Shown here: positions 48,978 through 62,040 of the stretch, piece by piece | How the letters are laid out: the number at the start of each line of letters is the position of its first letter | Numbering within the stretch: position 1 is the first letter of the stretch | Assembly (NCBI RefSeq): GCF_047948215.1 | Contig: NC_134456.1 | Span: 194,043,034-194,107,033 of the forward strand | DNA: 64,000 bases | Source: Lycorma delicatula | Lineage: Eukaryota > Arthropoda > Insecta > Hemiptera > Fulgoridae | Direction of reading: 5' to 3' | The notes under the pieces: generated by a model | Database searches by the model: none | Told to the model about the DNA's origin: nothing | The model's input: only the letters and a program-made list of their open reading frames with translations | Translations under genes and position numbers: made by a program

Positions 48978-51226
48978 CCATTATAAATAACGAGAAGAAA
49001 ATATTATATTTTGTGTAAAAACAAGGTAAAAAAAAAAAATAGAAGAAGTTGCAGTTCTGTTATTTAGGTGTATTATAGTTTACAATTAGCTTAACACTCA
49101 ATAAATGACGTAAATTTAATTAAATAAAGAATTTTCTTTTTATTTTATTTATTTATTCTAATTTGTATATTTTAGACTAAAATATAAAAATAATACTTTA
49201 GATCAGCTAGAATATTCATATTTTTTAACAGGATGTTCTAATTGCTGTAATGTAGTTATTTTTATTAGTGCCCGGTGCGCTATTTATTTATACGTTTTAA
49301 TGATTAATTTTAATAGATGTAAAGACAAAAAAAAGGTGTAATAAAAGTAAAAAAAGGTAAAATAAAGAAAAATCAGATTCAATAATACATTTTTGATATT
49401 TTCACAATAAAAATTAAATAAATAAAAGATAATAATAAGCTAAGAAATAATGAAAAAATTTATTATGAAACCAATTAAAAATGAGTTAAAATGTACTAAA
49501 GCATTTCACAGAGTATTTCAATGTATTACTAATAAACTCAATTATGGAGTAAAATTAGCTGTGTTCTATGTGGTTCACCTAGCAATTAAATAAACTAATT
49601 GGCAGCTCAATTTATGTAAATGTATTTAATTATAAAATACATAAAAACTTTTTGACTAGTGAAAATTACATTAGATCTAATTACTACCTCAGATTTTATC
49701 GGAAAACGTATACGGGAATATAAAATACCTTTTTAATTACCATAACAACTAAAAAAAAAAAAAAAAAAAAACTTAATAATCAACAGTTTGATGTAGTTAT
49801 TCAATTCTTTCTAATCTATGTCAAAATGTTACCACGAAGACTTTACTTCATTTTAAACCATTCATTCTTAAAATGAACGATAACGCCCCCTTGTGGACGC
49901 TGGAGGCCTTCAGGGGAGCGATAGAAGGCCCACAGGTAATTAGGGACGTTCAGGCGGTCTAGGAAGGCGATAGCTGATTAAAAAAAGGCAAATATTATTT
50001 TTTCCTGATTCTACACTAGTACAAAAAATTAAAGGAACAGCTACATTTTATGATAAAAAATGATTGTATTCAAACTACTTTAATTTTGCAACCAAGAAGC
50101 TTAGAGAGATGAATAAAAAAAAGAATTAAAACTTGAGTATTCTACTTTTTGACAGTATATTTTAGATTTAAATTTTAATAAAAATACTTCCAAAAAATAC
50201 TAAATATGCATTTTAACTGCTCTCATTTAAAATCTAAGTTTCAACTCGGAAATAGGATACGCCGCGTTTAAAAACAATAATTGCAATTGCTGTTTTTAAG
50301 AGCGCGTCTTAAAAGCAGCAATTGCAATTTTTATTTCAGATGGTACGTTTAACAATTTTTGGGAGGCTAAAAAATTTGATTCTCAATGTGGGCAGTGGGC
50401 GAAAACTTTTGAGAATCAATGTCTTAAACAAAGTTATCTTATATATGGCACCTATTTCATTAGTTGTTAACTCTTGTCAAATGTACTATTACCGAATCCC
50501 GTAACTTATGAATGATTAATATCAGTCACACCTTTTCACATCATCTATTATCCACTATTCCGTCTCTTTTAAAAACCAATATTGATTTTAAGTATTAAAA
50601 ATTAATTGTTTTCTTTAAATTTAAATTCTTAAATTTTTTTTTTTTTTAGAAAACCCCTATTTCAAGCATTCTATTAATTCTTTGTGGTTTAGCTATACTG
50701 GATTGTTGTTTCACGTCCATTAACAATCCTCTAGATATAAGGTATAATTTAAAATGTCTTTCTAATTCCTAAATCTAGGTTTAAAAAAGAAGTGAAAGGA
50801 TATCGTAGGAAAACGAAATTCATAAAATTATAGACAATTTAAAATATTAATTAGTGTAATTAAATAACGGTAAAATAACTTGTAACATAAATATTAACCG
50901 TATTCGGTGGTTGATAAATCAAATATATCATTATTTTGTCTTCTTCCATTTTCATAGTCGCTATCAAATCAGAAAAATCACAGATATATAATTAAAATGT
51001 TAATTTACAACGTTTTAATATAATCGATTTGTGTTTGTAATGGTAATGGTATAATAGAATCTATGAAAAATTTTTGGCAGTGACAAAAGTAAATTATTAT
51101 AAATTGTGTATGTAATTTATAAAATTTATAAATAAAATCACCATTAATGTAAACATATTTCCCATGTTACAACATTTCGGATAAAACTGTGAATCTTGCG
51201 GTATTCACATATCATATATATATATA
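48978..51226. other. AT-rich stretch with a small GC-rich patch
   Basis: A 110-bp patch at 49868-49977 is GC-rich and contains GCGATAG twice, ending close to an A-run (GATTAAAAAAAGG). It could be a short retroposed piece. A pure A20 run lies at about 49751-49770. No gene is supported. Confidence 0.4.
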
Positions 51227-51410
51227 GCCGGGTTAATCTAGTAGTTAAACTCGTCATCGAAAAATCAGCTGATTTTCGAAGTCGAGAGTTCTAACATTCG
51301 AGTCCTTGTAAAGACGGTTGCTTTATATGGATTTGAATACTAGACTGTGAATTCCGGCGTTCTTTGTGGTTGGGTTTGAATTAACCACATTGGGAAGGTA
51401 ATGGCAAACC
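51227..51410 (+). mobile_element. SINE with tRNA-like head (GGTTGGG-core family)
   Basis: It begins GCCGGGTTAATCTAGTAGTT, which corresponds to the head of the full-length copy at 58365-58641 (read in reverse). A degraded B-box region (CATTCGAGTCC) follows, then GGATTTGAATACTAGA, CGGCGTTCTTTGTGGTTGGG and GAATTAACCACA. After about 51410 the sequence departs from the other copies, so the 3' half is replaced, recombined or a different subfamily. Confidence 0.7.
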
Positions 51411-51923
51411 AACCGTAAAACCAACCAGGAAAATTCCAAAGAATTGAAATCGGTGTCTATTTAATTTTTTCCCTTAGTTGGATTTCATTGCGTAAAGGAC
51501 TAATAAAATATAAAAGCATAGACTTATATAACAAAAGATTTAAGAAAAAAATTAGGCAACATAATAAAATTTGTAATATCATAAACGCCAGGCGTATAGT
51601 TTTCCGAATTTAAATAAGCAACATCAGAAAATCAATCAATTTATGTAAAGTATCTCATTTATAGGCCAAGAATAAAATTTATTAATTACTACAGACTACA
51701 CAATACACTGAAATATATCGACAAAACATCATTTAATCTTATGCTAGGCTAAATAGGCGTAAAACTTGAACCCAGATACGAGATAAATTAAAGTAAAAAA
51801 AAAATTACTTATAAGTAATTATTTTTTTCCTCCCGGTAAACTACCCAAGTCCAGTTACAGCTATCCTAATCCTTTTTTTGGGTAAAGATAGGAAACAATT
51901 CTGTTACTACTGAAAAATCCAAA
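51411..51923. other. AT-rich non-coding stretch
   Basis: Nothing recognisable beyond a possible variant SINE tail in the first 60 bp. Confidence 0.35.
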
Positions 51924-51997
51924 CCTGACTGGAATTTAAATCAAGAACCTTCCGGATAAAAATCAAAGACGGTCTCATTCCGCTATAGTCGGTCGGG
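51924..51997 (-). mobile_element. tRNA-Glu-like SINE head, minus strand
   Basis: The reverse complement reads CCGACTATAGCGGAATGAGA, then TTTTATCCGGAAGG and a degraded B box (GATTTAAATTCC). This is the same order as the copy at 13539. The A-box region (AGCGGAATGAG) is mutated. It is an old copy. Confidence 0.6.
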
Positions 51998-52199
51998 AAA
52001 TTAAAAATAAAAAAATTGGTAGACTAAACATATAAAAAAATGGTAAATAATTTTATTTAAATAAATTAAAAAATGTCTAATTCATTTACAATATCAATTA
52101 AGGGTACCGAAAATAATTCTTTTTTTTAAATATATCTGTACCGAATAATAAGGTAAATTAACTAATAATACGCTATCAAAAAACGAGACCTAACAAACA

Positions 52200-53650
52200 T
52201 TTTGAAATCTTCAACATCAAAATCATCATCAAATGTTATTGTGACAGACGACAGGTCCATACACCGCTGCTATCTCCACCCAATTCTGTTCCAAGCTGGT
52301 CTCCTCGTCCTTTTGGAATTTTCAATCTTCACCTTATTTATTAACTTCATCCTTCTTCCTCGCTTCCTTTCTCCTTTTACTGATCCTTCCAATGCAATTG
52401 TGAGGATTCTACTTCCCCGAATGACATGTCTTAATCGGTTCTCTTTTTTTGCAGTTCCCGGGTTAAGTGCTCTTTCTTCTTTATTCCTGATTACTTCTTA
52501 TTCCTCATTTTATCGTCCATCTTACTTCCTCTACCATATCCATACTTAAAAGTCTCAATCCAGATTCTCTTCCTCTTTCTCATCGTCCATACTTCATTTC
52601 CAGACAACAAGACACTCCATAGATAGCGCTAATAAACCACACAGTAATCCCCTCTTCTTACTGAATGCTTCCTTTGCCATTGCTATGCTTCCCTTTTTAT
52701 CTCCATTGCGCTCTTTCAGACCTCTGATACCGCAGTCACCAATTATACGTAACACTTTACTTTTTCTATTCTTCCTTGTCTTACCACTAAATTTCTTTGT
52801 TGTTTACTTCCATTACTTTACTATTTCCTATATTTATTTTCATTCCATGCTGTTCCATTTCTTTCTCCAGCGTCGGTAACAATCTTTGAAGTGCGTGTGT
52901 GCCATCTGCTAGAATTACTATACCATCAGCAAACCTTATCCAAGTTTATTTTTCGTCCTGCACTTAATCCTACATCTGTTTCTTCCAATATATACCTTAT
53001 CTTACATTTAATTCAGTCTAGCAGTATCAAATTCATCATCGGTCTAGTAGTATGTATATTCTTACATAATTTCAATGCTACCGTTTCTCTCATATTTAAT
53101 TGTTTAATAAACTTTCTATCTTTCCATTCCAATTTTGTCTCTTTAAGAATCTCCATAATTTTCTTCCATTTGAATTAATCAAATAATACCTTTTTAAATC
53201 TGTGAAAGAAAGACTCATTCTTTTTCCTCCCTCTAAATATGTCTTTCTCCAACCATCTTGTAGCTCAAAGGCATTCTAGTTTCTTTCCCTTTTCTAAGGC
53301 CAAAATATTCCTCTCCCTCATTTTCTTCCATTATTTTTACCAACCACCGATTTAGGACTCCTAACAATATTTTAGCGGATTGGGCTGCTAAACTTATTGT
53401 TTTATGCCTTGAACATTTCCTGGTTCCAGTTTTCTTCGAAATCGGTATCACTACTATTTTCGCAAACTTTTCAGGCCATTCTCCCGTACCGACTATCACA
53501 CATAATTCAACTATTTTTTCCACTCCTTCCTCATTTAAGCATTTCTAAAATTAAAGTACTTTTATGTACTACAGATTTTTTATTTTTATTTCTTCGTTTT
53601 CTATATCTCACATTTTAATATCCACGATTCTATATTCTCATAAAATACCT
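52200..53650 (-). pseudogene. Decayed LINE ORF2 (reverse transcriptase), minus strand
   Basis: A broken non-LTR retrotransposon gene runs from about 53650 down to 52200. The longest intact piece (53523-53233) includes GEWPEKFAKIVVIPI, KKTGTRKCSRHKTISL and AKILLGVLNR, the fingers part of the polymerase. Further on, with stops and frameshifts between, are TDLKKVLFD, FKWKKIMEILK (thumb-side) and RFADGIVILADG at about 52936-52901. The last should be FADD, so a catalytic Asp is Gly (codon 52924-52922). The tail contains VWTMRKRKR and finishes near 52240 with a GAT-rich end. The plus-strand open frames across 52202-53618 are antisense shadows. No endonuclease domain is seen, so it is also 5'-truncated. 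Confidence 0.8.
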
Positions 53651-55830
53651 CCTATTTCTTTTCTGACACTTTTGTAGTCAGAAAAATAAACAGAATATAT
53701 TTATCGGTTGATCGAAACGTAATTTTTTAATTTAATGTTATCAGATCGCAAAACAGGAAATTTGATTCAATTAAATTACAAAAAATCAATCTGTGTAAAT
53801 TTATTCAGCGATGTCGAATTTCGTGGTTTTAAAGATAAATCTGGAATACACTAAACCTGCAATAAGCTACTAATATCTTGCATCAATATTAATTTAATAT
53901 CCGGTCACGTAAAGTTAAAAGTAATCCGTGTACGTATATATACTTTACCAGAGACATAATTTAATTTAATTAGAAGTCTTACATATGTAAAAAAAAGGAT
54001 CTAGCTTTTTCTGGAAGGGTCCGTACGGTAACAGATGCGACGGGGTACAGGATGCAGGTTTGTGGTAGAGGAAAGGATAAGGTAACAGGTACTTTGTGTA
54101 AATTGTGTTTAGCAAGGATAGAGAGGACGTGAAGAAAATGCCAATGCGTGCCTAACTGAAACCTCAACAATATGGTCTATTCTACTACGGTAGAGGAGCG
54201 ACTGAGAAAGGAGCGGGAATTACGATGGGGTGAGGTACACTCTGCTTCTGCTCCGCTTGCAACGCATAATATTTTAACAAAACATAATGGCCTTTAACAT
54301 AACTGGATGCCGTATAAAATACATCATAAATTGCACTAGGATTACGTGCAGTTAAAATCTGCTATATACAGTGCTCTTCTAAACGGTTAATTCAATAAAA
54401 CACATTACATAAATTTACAAAATGTATTTCATGTAGCTAAATATGATGTCCAGACCGATGTAAAAATATAAATGTTATATTTCAATCTAATACGTGAATA
54501 ATGAGAACTGGAATTCGACAAAGAAAAAACGGATTAGAAATTTTTTCTAAATAGTGAACTAAATTGATCGTAAATAATTAATTTAATTTCACATTATTTA
54601 ACGAGCACGATTAAACTACCTTATTTAAAATAATGGAACTAGATGATAATTTATGCAAAGTATATATAGAATAATAACACTATTAAAATACAATACCGCA
54701 ACACAAATTCTGCCTACAAATAAAACTCGTTTTGTTTTGTTAAACCGGTTAACGTTATTTAAAATGAGATTTATTTAAATGTAGTAAAGAAATTAATATC
54801 AAACGCTAATGAAATTAAAAACATAATAAGCTTTATTCTCAATACTATCAATTTTGATTTTCTTCTTTAATTTTAAGTTGTACAAAATGAATAACACCGT
54901 AAATTTAAATCCTTTTTTAACCACATTCATAACAATTAATAAAAATTCTCTATCTAATTTTAAAACGTACAATTATATTTATTTAAATAAGCTATTTCCA
55001 CATATCGTGATATACAATGATAAAGGATTATTTTGTATTTGTATCAATATCTATATCTATATCAAGAAATAAAAAACTCGTCAACAGTCTCTATGTTGTC
55101 TCGTAGCGCATGTGGAAATTGCGCAATATAGCAGCTAATAAATTGATCCTATATCAATTATCCTAATATTATTTGTATTAAAATGAATAAAGCGACCCTA
55201 TTTGTATTTAACTTTGATGAATCTACTACATTAGAAATCATTAAATATTATGTTAAAGTATTAAGTACTCTAATCAAATATAACAAACGCACCAAAAATA
55301 TTTATCTATTGGTATTACTATTTCTGGAAGGATTAAGAAGTCCCGCACAATTTGATTTTAGTCATAAAATTTACTTTATGTTATCAGACACTTAGTATTC
55401 GAATAATTAGTCCGGCTATCGAATACGGGTACAGTTTCCGGTTCAGAAATTAAAGTTCCACACAAAAATACGAAGGATGTTCTGATTCAACAAATCCCGT
55501 GAACACGGCAGGAATTTTACAGTTCTACCTAAATCCGCAGAACGGAAAATAGGAAGGAAGCAAGGAAAAAAATAAGGTATATTGAGAAATGACGATGCAC
55601 CCTTACAGGAACCCGCAGTAAAAGACAAACACTTCCAGAGGTGAGATTGTTTAAATGTCAAGGCAGCCTTATAATAAATTTTAAGCTTTCATGTTCCTCA
55701 AATAAGCTAATGATGGTTATACTCAATCTTAAACCTCCTGAATAACTCCAGATAGAAACTGCCCACAAGACAACTTTAAAAATGCTTATATAAAAAATTT
55801 ATCTCACAATATATCTGGTGACAATTTTAC
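53651..55830. other. AT-rich stretch with one GC-richer patch
   Basis: The patch 53995-54260 is G-rich on the plus strand and contains CG dinucleotides, with a 63-codon minus frame that has no domain. It may be an exon or an old repeat. Frames at 54854-55072 and 55183-55395 are anonymous and AT-driven. Confidence 0.35.
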
Positions 55831-55831
55831 C

Positions 55832-55950
55832 GGGGTGGTCTAGTTGGATAAGTGACAAGCTATCGCTCTGCATATCATGCCAATATTTAAGAGGCGGACC
55901 AGTGTTGACCGGCAACAATGCAGCTAATAAAAACTAGCGTGACATCAACT
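55832..55950 (+). mobile_element. Possible tRNA-like SINE head
   Basis: TGGTCTAGTTGG (55836-55847) is a perfect Pol III A box and is preceded by CGGGG. No B box is found at the expected distance, and no second copy was found in the window. It could be an eroded SINE of yet another family or a chance match. Confidence 0.3.
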
Positions 55951-58349
55951 AAAGCAGTACAGCATAAATTATTCGATATAAAACAAATTATAATTACTAT
56001 TCTTAGAACAGTATTAACATAAAGAAAGAAAACAATTTTAAAAAATTATTCCGTAACAATTTTTTAATGATTAATTTATTACAGAAGACGTACAGCAGTT
56101 ATATTGGATTATAAAGTATGAATTTGTAGGCCAATGAAAAAGAAAAACCTCAGTGGCATGTAAATCAGAATTTCGTGAATGAAATACGAAAACATCGATA
56201 CAACCGCTGAATTTAATGGTACATAAATAAAAGAAAACAGCATTTTTTAATTTTAGAAAACAGAAATCAATTTTTTTCAAAAATATATGTACTTAAAATT
56301 TCAATTCTGTGTGTCAAAATTTCATTAAACTATTGCAAGAATTTCGTTTTATACGAGTGCTAGAATATTTAAAACTGAAATGGCAATGTGACTGTAGTTA
56401 CGCATTCATAGCCCAAGCGCCAAAATTAAATTTTTGAGGTTTTATTGCCAACTAGTAACTAAATGTTCAAAGTTTCATAAATGAAAATACGAATATATTT
56501 CATGCGGTTTTTGCGCTTTAAATTTACAAAAACCTAAGCAACATTTTTGTTTTATTATGTATAAAATATTTGCAATCCCTAAATAGTAACCAAAATGTAT
56601 GACAAGACTAATCGACACTAGAGGCCGAATTTATTTTGGATTAATACAAGAGACTATATCATATTTTCGACAAGATACCTCCTGTTCAGAGATTTGTATT
56701 CGTAGAAAAACAAAAGGAAGATAAAAAATAAAAATGATTTTTTCCACAGGTATTATCTGTAGTGTCTATAGCGACTATTATTTTGATGTCCGTTTTTATA
56801 TCCCTGGTATATTAGTATATGAATGTAGTTATGCATTCGTAGACCAAACAACATTACACTGGTTTTGAAAAAATTGATCGTTTGAAAAAAAAATGCTCAA
56901 TAAACTACTTAAAATGTTTAATATTACATTGCTTAATACATTACTAATGTTTAACAATCGGGTTGATGTGAAACAAAATATTTAAATAATTTATTTTATG
57001 AATGCCTTTAAAATTCATCAGCTCACTTTCAATTTCAAAATCACATTTCCTTACCAACCTTTCATTGTTATCAACGAAATTTTTCGCACCGGTAAGATTT
57101 TTATAAAAACCGAAGCTGTCCAGATATAAGATGAAAGATTAATTGTAGATCTGATTTCTTTATCGTTGCAGGATTTCCGTCTGGCCATAGTATCTGAAGC
57201 TTTTCTGGAAGGAGGATTAAAATTTACGACGAAATAATCGGATTAAAAACGAAAGGACAGTCAGAAGCTTAAGTTAACTACAGTCAGCTAAAACCTTACG
57301 TTAACTACTGTCAGTTAAAAAATGTAAAAGACACGCAAATGAAAGAATGCACATCAGTTTAGACTACAATAACCTCTCAATAAACTATCGTAAAAAAAAA
57401 ATACAACAAACAAAAGCACGTTCCTTTCTACATTAGTTTATAAAGAACTTATTCAAACAACGATAAATGCGGTGGTTAACTAAGAAATTGTTGCAGATAT
57501 GTTGAGATATATTCTTTCATTTACCAGACTACAATTTATTTTATAAACAGAGAAAAAATAAATAATAAAAAAACAATATTAAAGCAAATAACATTTATTA
57601 AAATTTTCAATTATTATATGAACTATTAATTTAAAATCTTATGGTAGAGTAAGTATAAAAATTTAGAGCTAGAATAAGGACAACTGCCTCGTTAGCAATA
57701 AAAGTGTTTAAGAGCTACGTAGAGATAAAAACAAACAAAGCTAGATTTTAAACTCAAATAAACCAGTAGATTCCATACACAAACGTACACAAACGTAGTA
57801 TATAACACATGGAAGAATAAATGTAAACATAGTAAGTTATTGCAACAAACAAGAACGCAAAATGAAAAGCAAACGAGTGAATTATACGAGTATATATATC
57901 CCTGTATAGTATTCGAATGCGTTTCACGATAAATCATATTTTCAGCTAAAATTGTACAGAGTGGCCGTAAACTTAGATACCCGAGATCTACTTCGTGAAT
58001 TTAGTATGCAAATTAAATTACAATGTAATAATATAAAAAATATATTATGAACTTATTTCTAAATCAAAACTGAAATTTCAATGTTTTATTTTCAAAAGAG
58101 CGAAGTTTGGAAAAGAAAATTTTCCAGTAATTAAAAGTAACCTTTAATAAAATATGTATTCAGTAGAATATAAAATATAAACACGTATATAATGAATGCT
58201 GTTAAGGCAATCTTATTTGAGATGGCTGGTCACTGCACTGTGTGAAAAATGTATAATTTATATACAAAATACACTTATTAAAAGCAGACGTCTTTTTTTA
58301 AAAAAATATTTCATGAATATTTTATAATTTGTTTAATTCGTGTTTGGTA
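55951..58349. other. AT-rich non-coding stretch
   Basis: A 24-bp near-repeat (TGTAGTTACGCATTCATAG-like) occurs at about 56393 and 56824. A possible short exon at 57172 is discussed as a finding. No supported gene. Confidence 0.4.
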
Positions 58350-58656
58350 TTATGAAATAATACTTTTTTTATTTTTCTGTTAAGCCTCCGGAACCACCGT
58401 CAGGATTACTTCAGAGGATGAATGAGTGTGATATGTAAATGAAGTGTAGTCTTGTACGGTCTCAGGTCGACCATTTCTGAGATGTGTGGTTAATTGAAAC
58501 CCAACCACCAAAGAACACCGGTATCCACGATCTTCGTATAAAAGTAACTTGCCTTTACTAGGATTTGAACCTTACAACTTTTGACTTCGAAATCAGCTGA
58601 TTCGTGACGACGAGTTTAACCACTAGACCAACCCGGTAGTCTTATGAAATAATACT
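58350..58656 (-). mobile_element. Full-length SINE with perfect 15-bp target duplication
   Basis: The perfect direct repeats TTATGAAATAATACT (58350-58364 and 58642-58656) bound an element read on the minus strand. It starts CTACCGGGTTGGTCTAGTGG (A-box-like), then GGTTCAAATCC (B-box), TAGTAAAGGCAAGTTAC, CGTGGATACCGGTGTTCT, TTTGGTGGTTGGG, AACCACACATCTCAGAAATG, GGTCGACCTGAGACC and GGTTCCGGAGGCTTAACAG, and ends in an A-rich tail (T-rich on the plus strand at 58365-58376). It is about 277 bp. This copy defines the family whose fragments lie at 14011, 46703 and 51227. It is tRNA-derived and moved by a LINE in trans. The intact flanks show it is comparatively young. Confidence 0.9.
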
Positions 58657-61330
58657 AAAAATATTCAAAATAACGTAAAAAAAAAAAAATCTGATTGCCA
58701 TAGTAGTGTCCTTTTTGCGATTGGATCCGAAACACTTTACGGTCACTTTAAGCTGACGATTAGATTTTACATATTTAGAAAATTTATATGCTCTATTTGA
58801 CAGTATATACAAACAAATCTTATATTAAACATGAGAAAAAAACAATGTAAAAATAACTAAAATATCTAATAAAAATAATTTTTTTTTTTATTTTTATAAA
58901 CAAAGACTTACGTAAGAAGAGAATGATTAGATAATCACGTGAACGTATCATATATAGGAGCTATAATGCACCAACTCATTGATCACGATTGGCTGATCGA
59001 TAGGGAATTCACTTCTTAGTCGCTCGAGATGATTTGGAAATAAGGATTTTTTACAAGTTATTTATATATATTATTTTTTATGAAAAAAATATTATCAAAA
59101 ACCTTTAATTTTCTATACCATAAATCATGTAATTTTTTAGTTGTTATAATGACGTCGAAAATTTTTTATACCAATTTAGAAAACAGTTACACATTTTCAC
59201 TAAAATCTTTCTAGTCTATTTTTACGTAAAAAAAATGTTGAATCTGATCACTAATCTTCTAATATATAAGATTATTTTTGGTCTTTTGCGCTTCTAAAAT
59301 TATCGTTCTATTTTTCAAGCAGTATTCATTCCAATTCCCGATTTGTGACGAAAACGGTCCAGTAACTTGATTTCAAATATTAAAAGTGATAAATAATTTA
59401 TTTAATACGTTCCATAATTTGGAAATGTGAACTATAATCTCAAAAAATTAAAGACAAAAAGTTTTAAATATTTTAATCAATTTTGAATGTATTACTTAAG
59501 ATGCAATATTGCTTGCATAATACATTTGCCCATAATTAATGAATGATATTCTTCTTTAAAGAGGGAAACGTTCCTACGTTAATGACTCTGGATGAAAGTA
59601 TTTTCTACGAATAAAGGAAATGAAAACTAGGGCGTCTATCCGGTTAGTTTATTCAAATGGATCCGAGTTTGTTGCACATTTCTTCCAGTAAGTTGTCACT
59701 CGCATAAAAGAAATACTTGGATGAAATGAAAACAATTCCGTATGAAATTTTATCAGTAGTTACGGCTAGATAACAAGAATTTTTCATAAGATAAAATAAA
59801 GCTTTTGTTTAAAAATTCTATAATTATAATAATGAAACCAATATTAATCCGGTTTAGCCTTATGTAATTCAGGTTTAAACGAGGGACGCCTCATATATCC
59901 TTGATACACTGAACGTTCTTAATTGAAATGATAGAACTACTCATCAATTTGTTGTAGCATGTTACAAAGGAAACATTATAAAACGACTCTAAAACTTTTA
60001 GAAGAGAAAATGTTCCAAAATTAAAAAAAATATATACACAAAAATTTATTAGCGATCAATTAGCCAAACAAGAGTTAAGATACTCAGAAAAATGTAAAAA
60101 AAAAAAATCGATTTATAAAAGAAATTTAATTAAAACAATCTGATTATATATTGACATCACTGGATCTAATTAAGTGTAGTAACAAAAAACACGCTAATGC
60201 ATGTTGTCTTCAAACAAAATTCAAACATTCATTAAATTTACTGAAAGTTTTTGTATATAAAGTGAATACAAAATATATTTCTACTAAAAAAACTCAAATT
60301 TATACTACGGAGAGTTCATCTAACATTTATTACAATGTATGTGAAGAAAATGGTTAAATAATTTAGCCTTTTTAAAATATATTAATCCATGGTGCTTTTC
60401 GCTAACAATTTTTTTAAATATTTAATGTATTTAACTTAATGTTAATTATTTCATGTGTTTGTATTTAAACAATTAATGTGATCTTTAATAAAATCGATTT
60501 CTTTTTTATTTATAATTTACTTATAATGTTGTGATGTATATAATGTATCTTCCGGTTAAAATAAAATATTTATTAATTAGAAACCAATTAAAGATTATTT
60601 GATCCTTATTCAAGATTTATAGTTAAAATAAAAATTTACCCGTTATCAATATTCATAACTGCAACATAAAAAAATTAATTTCCAACTTGTTCCTGTGTAT
60701 TTAAGAATATTCCAAAGTACTATTTTAATTTTTTTTTCTTGAACAGTAAATTATTTTTACGATGTTTTTAACTTCATGAAGTCAAAATATAAAAACATAA
60801 ACAGATTTTCTTGTCAAAGACTTTTTTACGTTTGAAGTAATATTTTATATTCATTCGATAAAAAATAAAAATAAACATTTACATTTTCTGTAATTTAAAA
60901 ATCTGGATAGGATATTTAATTTCATATAACAATTAAAATAACTTATTTCCTGAAACAAACACGTAATAAGAAATAATCAATCAATATTTTCTATAGAAAT
61001 ACACGATTAAATTCAAGATCAGAAATCAATTAATTAAATGCGAAAACGTAACCCAGAAAAAGTATTTGAAAAGTAACGATTGATTCAACGGGAATGATGG
61101 AAATGTTTTATTGTTGGTCCGATCAAGGATATCCTTGTAGAGGAAACTGTTGTGGAAGAAGAAAAAGAATTGAAATTTCTGATTGAGAAATTTAAATAAT
61201 TGATTAAAAAGAAATAATCCAGATATATTGAACACCAACATTTTATACAGTCAACTCATAATAGCAACAGTATTAAAAATAACAAATATCCTACATCAGA
61301 TAAAATAAAATGGAAAAATTAAATATTTCT
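58657..61330. other. AT-rich non-coding stretch
   Basis: Nothing recognisable. The 68-codon plus frame at 60151-60357 and the 71-codon minus frame at 61026-61241 are anonymous. Confidence 0.45.
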
Positions 61331-62040
61331 TTCTCATAAAAAAGGATGATGGTGCCTGGGTTTGTTAGTCGTGTGTACTTACATTTTAATTTTTGCTGTT
61401 ATTGGCACAGAGCGGATCGAGCGGCTATGCACGGCGACTCTCTCCCGCTAGAAGTAGTCCTTTGTCAATTAATTTACACATTATTTAATTTGATTTCTAA
61501 GCGTAGATTATTTTATATTTGTATTTTTATTTACTTATTATATTATTTATTAATTTTATTAATAAAAGAAAGGGATTATTAGTTAATATTTATTAGTAAA
61601 AAAAAAAAGGATTCTTTATTTATCGGAAGACAATCGTTGGCGCGCATCCGGCCTGCGCATCACTTGGTCCGTTGTACGCCAATAGCAGCACCTGGACTGA
61701 CAACTAACACAATCAAGACTAAACGAAGACGACGGCGTCCCCAACCCAATTCCCTGTTATCAATATGGCTAACGTTAAACATATTTCTATTAAAAAGTAT
61801 TAAATTCTTCTATATCTACTCACACCTTAAGCCTATTTTAAATTTAAAAACACCAAAATGTTCAGAAAAATATTCTATACACACTATATTTCTTTTCTTA
61901 ATTTATTTCTGTAAAATACTTAATATTCTGACAAACATGAGGATACAACGCGTCGAGAGTCCAGAGCCCCCTGGCTAGACGGTTAGGAGAGTGAAGCGAG
62001 CCCTGACCGGCTAGTCAATCAATAAACAGAAAAACTAAAA
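61331..62040 (+). other. Unclassified GC-patched unit, possibly an old retroelement
   Basis: Two GC-rich patches (61340-61480 and 61625-61760) and a third at 61950-62010 stand out. A 113-codon frame (61637-61978, beginning TTG) encodes an N-terminus with a basic KTKRRRRRP stretch, then AT-driven hydrophobic sequence. It has no known domain. The end near 62010-62040 (CAATAAACAGAAAAACTAAA) could be a 3' tail. It could be a degenerate retroelement, an LTR remnant or host untranslated exons. No partner LTR or target duplication was found. Confidence 0.3.

Noticed and set aside
52202..53178. Series of plus-strand open frames (115, 64 and 95 codons)
   Set aside because: They are antisense to a recognisable reverse-transcriptase pseudogene on the minus strand.
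61620..61660. LTR retrotransposon primer-binding site (TGGCGCGC)
   Set aside because: Resembles the TGG-starting sites only over a few bases; no second LTR, polypurine tract or gag/pol follows.
61637..61978. 113-codon gene with Arg-rich N-terminus
   Set aside because: Starts with TTG, has no domain, and two thirds is AT-driven hydrophobic sequence. Kept only as an unclassified unit.
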